The notes beneath the pieces were generated by a model. That model was not told the DNA's origin. It ran no database searches and was given only the letters and a program-made list of their open reading frames with translations. Shown one piece after another: positions 62,513 to 64,000 of a DNA stretch of 64,000 bases (within the stretch, counting starts at the first letter, position 1; the number at the start of each line of letters is the position of its first letter). Source of the DNA: JABDQA01 sp963824415 (GTDB taxonomy: Bacteria > Desulfobacterota > Desulfobulbia > Desulfobulbales > Desulfocapsaceae). The position numbers and the translations under genes are program-made. The DNA is taken from positions 124,001 through 188,000 of the forward strand of contig CAWGPM010000005.1 of NCBI GenBank assembly GCA_963824415.1, written 5' to 3'.

Positions 62513-62722
62513 GACCTGGGTTGTCTTGTATGACTTTGCAGCGACTTATTTTCGATTGTATCGATTGATTGTATCAATATTGCGCTGCATGTCTTGGTTG
62601 ATGGGCTGCATTCGCCTGGCTATAAGTTATGAGAATGTGGAACATACCACAGATATTCAAAATCTCCAGCAAACCTCCATGTTATCGACAAGATCATAAC
62701 GAATAAGAATCTGAAAAAAACA

Positions 62723-62759
62723 TAAAAAAAGGCCGCCGAATCTGTAAATTCGACGGCCT
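62723..62759 (-). terminator. Rho-independent terminator of rpsT
   Basis: Read leftward: AGGCCGTCGAAT pairs with ATTCGGCGGCCT around a 6-nt loop, followed by TTTTTTT and a second T-run. Forty bases after the rpsT stop; it also insulates the trp operon promoter region from rpsT read-through. Confidence 0.85.
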
Positions 62760-62798
62760 CAACGCTGCTAAGTTCACCCGATATTACGGGCTGAAAAA

Positions 62799-63071
62799 TC
62801 AGGTGGCAGCCTCCATCTTGTTGACCCGCTTGGTCAGCCTGGATATTTTTCTGGAGGCATTTTTCTGGTGAATGGTTCCCTTGGATGCCGTTTTGGCAAT
62901 CACCGGAACGGTCCCAGCAAGAGCACTCCTGGCTTCTTCGACATTACCTGCCTCGATAACCTCGTTGAGACTTTTGATAGCAGTCTTCATCCTCGAACGG
63001 TTCATGCGGTTTCGCATCCGACGGTTTTGAGCCTGCTTGTTCCTTTTCTCTGCTGATTTATGATTAGCCAC
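62799..63071 (-). CDS. rpsT: 30S ribosomal protein S20
   Basis: A 90-residue basic helical protein of the small subunit that binds 16S rRNA. ANHKSAEKRNKQAQNRRMRNR at its start (given in part), then a Lys/Arg-rich helix (MKTAIKSLNEVIEAG), AIAKTASKGTIHQKNA-like late region and ASRKISRLTKRVNKM at the end are characteristic. A GTG start at 63071 gives the conserved ANHKS N-terminus and has AGGA upstream; a TTG two codons earlier is not used. Single-gene unit with its own terminator; S20 is often autoregulated at translation through a non-ATG start. Confidence 0.93.
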   Translation of the reverse strand: MANHKSAEKRNKQAQNRRMRNRMNRSRMKTAIKSLNEVIEAGNVEEARSALAGTVPVIAKTASKGTIHQKNASRKISRLTKRVNKMEAAT

Positions 63072-63294
63072 GAACAACTTCCTCCTGTATGGATCTGTAG
63101 ATTCCCGAGATCTTCACGATAACCGGAAGAACATTCGAGTCAATATCTAAATAATGCAATAAAAGACTAATATTCTTACTGCAGTAAGGGTCGAGTGTCA
63201 ATATAAATAACAATTTATACCGATTTTTCCAACAAATACCCTGAGAAAATCCGATCTCGATACCGCCAACCATGCTGCCCTGCAACCCTGGCGA

Positions 63295-64000
63295 CTATTC
63301 GAGCACTCCCAGGTAATTGAAGGTGGGAAGTTTGCTGACCCGCTCTTTACCGTTTAAGCGCTTGGCGATATCGGCCAGCTCTTTTTTGCCAGACTTCATA
63401 CCCGAAATATCGATTACCAGATAGTCCAGACCGATTTGGGAAAGCTCATTAATATAAGGCAGCAGCGAGAAAGGCCTCAGCGGCCTGGTCAGGGTTTCCC
63501 CGTCTTTTTTACTGATGACGAAGCCTTCCTGCTTCGGGCTCAGAACTGTCTTGTTAAAGGGCAGATGGGAGGCTTCAATACGTGATACGAAAAGCGGCGG
63601 AGCGCCGTAAACCGTCATGCCGACCTGGATATGACTGGAGCCTCTGGTAACGCTATCACCTCTTTTCCCTTGCTGCTGCTCCCCTCGAGCAGCTCGAAAG
63701 GAAGCCATAGCCTGCTGCAGGCAGGTGCGGTCTGTTTCAATGCAGAACTGCATGCCGGACAAGCCCAAAGCGGCAGCGCCAAACATGGCCCTGCTGTTCA
63801 GCAGGTTCAGGGTGTAATCGCCGTAAAGCGATACGCCCTGTTGCTCGAACAGTTTCAACTGACTGAGATGAGCGATTTGAAATGTGCGGAAGCCTGAGCG
63901 GATAATCTTGTCAATATCCCGGCTCAGCCTGGCCACGTTTCTGCCGTGCACAATCTGCGGCAGAGCCCAGATCAGATTGCGTGCGTTCCTGCCGAAGTAG
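63295..64000 (-). CDS. Peptidase U32 family protein (5' part beyond the window)
   Basis: The last 235 residues of a longer protein; the frame is still open at base 64000. LSRDIDKIIRSGFRTFQIAHL, GVSLYGDYTLNLLNS, FGAAALGLSGMQFCIETDRT and MTVYGAPPLFVSRI correspond to the TIM-barrel region of U32 proteins (order: strand with Asn-Ser, then the 'ELxxxQ' like segment, then 'xxYGxxPLMxSR'). U32 members include collagenase-like proteases and the RlhA/TrhP/UbiU-V enzymes, which are involved in RNA hydroxylation or O2-independent ubiquinone synthesis. Cluster-binding Cys cannot be judged from this fragment. Confidence 0.72.
   Translation of the reverse strand, partial: YFGRNARNLIWALPQIVHGRNVARLSRDIDKIIRSGFRTFQIAHLSQLKLFEQQGVSLYGDYTLNLLNSRAMFGAAALGLSGMQFCIETDRTCLQQAMASFRAARGEQQQGKRGDSVTRGSSHIQVGMTVYGAPPLFVSRIEASHLPFNKTVLSPKQEGFVISKKDGETLTRPLRPFSLLPYINELSQIGLDYLVIDISGMKSGKKELADIAKRLNGKERVSKLPTFNYLGVLE

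Noticed and set aside
62513..62722. trp leader peptide and attenuator upstream of trpE
   Set aside because: Short frames there contain no Trp run, and the only terminator belongs to rpsT.
1..64000. CRISPR arrays or rRNA genes
   Set aside because: No regularly spaced short repeats and no rRNA-like sequence were seen on either strand.

Overview
The window looks like chromosomal DNA of a Gram-negative anaerobe related to the sulfate-reducing Desulfobacterota (Desulfobulbales-like). That placement is an inference. It rests on a UGA-encoded selenoprotein, a nine-heme c-type lipoprotein next to a poly-[4Fe-4S] protein and an orphan TorD-type chaperone, an RlpA/SPOR envelope protein, and the general style of the proteins. 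No 16S rRNA or other taxonomic marker is present apart from rpsT and the trp genes.

Layout. (1) 1-10.0 kb: a PEP-synthase-like enzyme cut by the left edge, an FMN split-barrel protein, a flavin amine-oxidase-like protein and a small zinc ribbon. These are followed by a HAD phosphatase/HerA-type ATPase fusion that converges, 5 bp apart, on a gene for a roughly 1,050-residue membrane protein of unknown function, and then a UPF0316 membrane protein. (2) 10.1-15.6 kb: a five-gene operon with overlapping or 1-bp junctions. In transcription order it encodes a threonine-synthase-like PLP enzyme, a DUF1611 (DgcN-like) protein, an SGGKDS ATP-pyrophosphatase with a MurL-like Cys motif, a creatininase-family hydrolase and an enolase-superfamily dipeptide epimerase/DgcA-like racemase. 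Three of the five families have members known to act on glutamate stereochemistry, so I regard this as the best candidate for an undescribed pathway. (3) 15.9-23.8 kb: an unknown gene, a selenocysteine peroxiredoxin-like gene with an in-frame UGA, small genes, a lipase-like lipoprotein, a periplasmic HAD protein, an IS3 scar, a truncated YfhO-like gene, an aldo/keto reductase and a nitroreductase.

(4) 23.9-36.4 kb: an accessory, AT-richer patchwork. It has a lone integron-type gene cassette with an attC site, a Gly-rich small protein, TrmO, a mini membrane protein, a ketopantoate-reductase-like protein, and a gamma-carbonic-anhydrase plus acyl-CoA-synthetase pair. It also has a TctA scar, ovoA, a QueG-like protein, a dispersed palindromic repeat beside an outer-membrane-protein scar, a DUF616 glycosyltransferase, an FkbM methyltransferase and a GNAT. 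(5) 36.6-51.7 kb: a polyol/ketose catabolic locus with fructokinase-like and mannitol-dehydrogenase genes, a ROK regulator and a complete ABC importer. It continues with a divergent FrcK-like kinase, a tagatose/psicose 3-epimerase, an SDR, two medium-chain dehydrogenases, a HAD phosphatase and a decayed FGGY (xylulokinase-like) gene. (6) 52.3-52.8 kb: tRNA-Thr(CGU), a second tRNA-Thr cut at the anticodon, and a second full copy of the dispersed repeat.

(7) 53.0-56.9 kb: a redox cluster (poly-ferredoxin, TorD-like chaperone, nonaheme cytochrome). (8) 57.1-64 kb: housekeeping genes: rlpA-like, trpE-G-D-C-F (no trpB/trpA in view), rpsT with its own terminator, and the 3' part of a U32-peptidase-family gene at the right edge.
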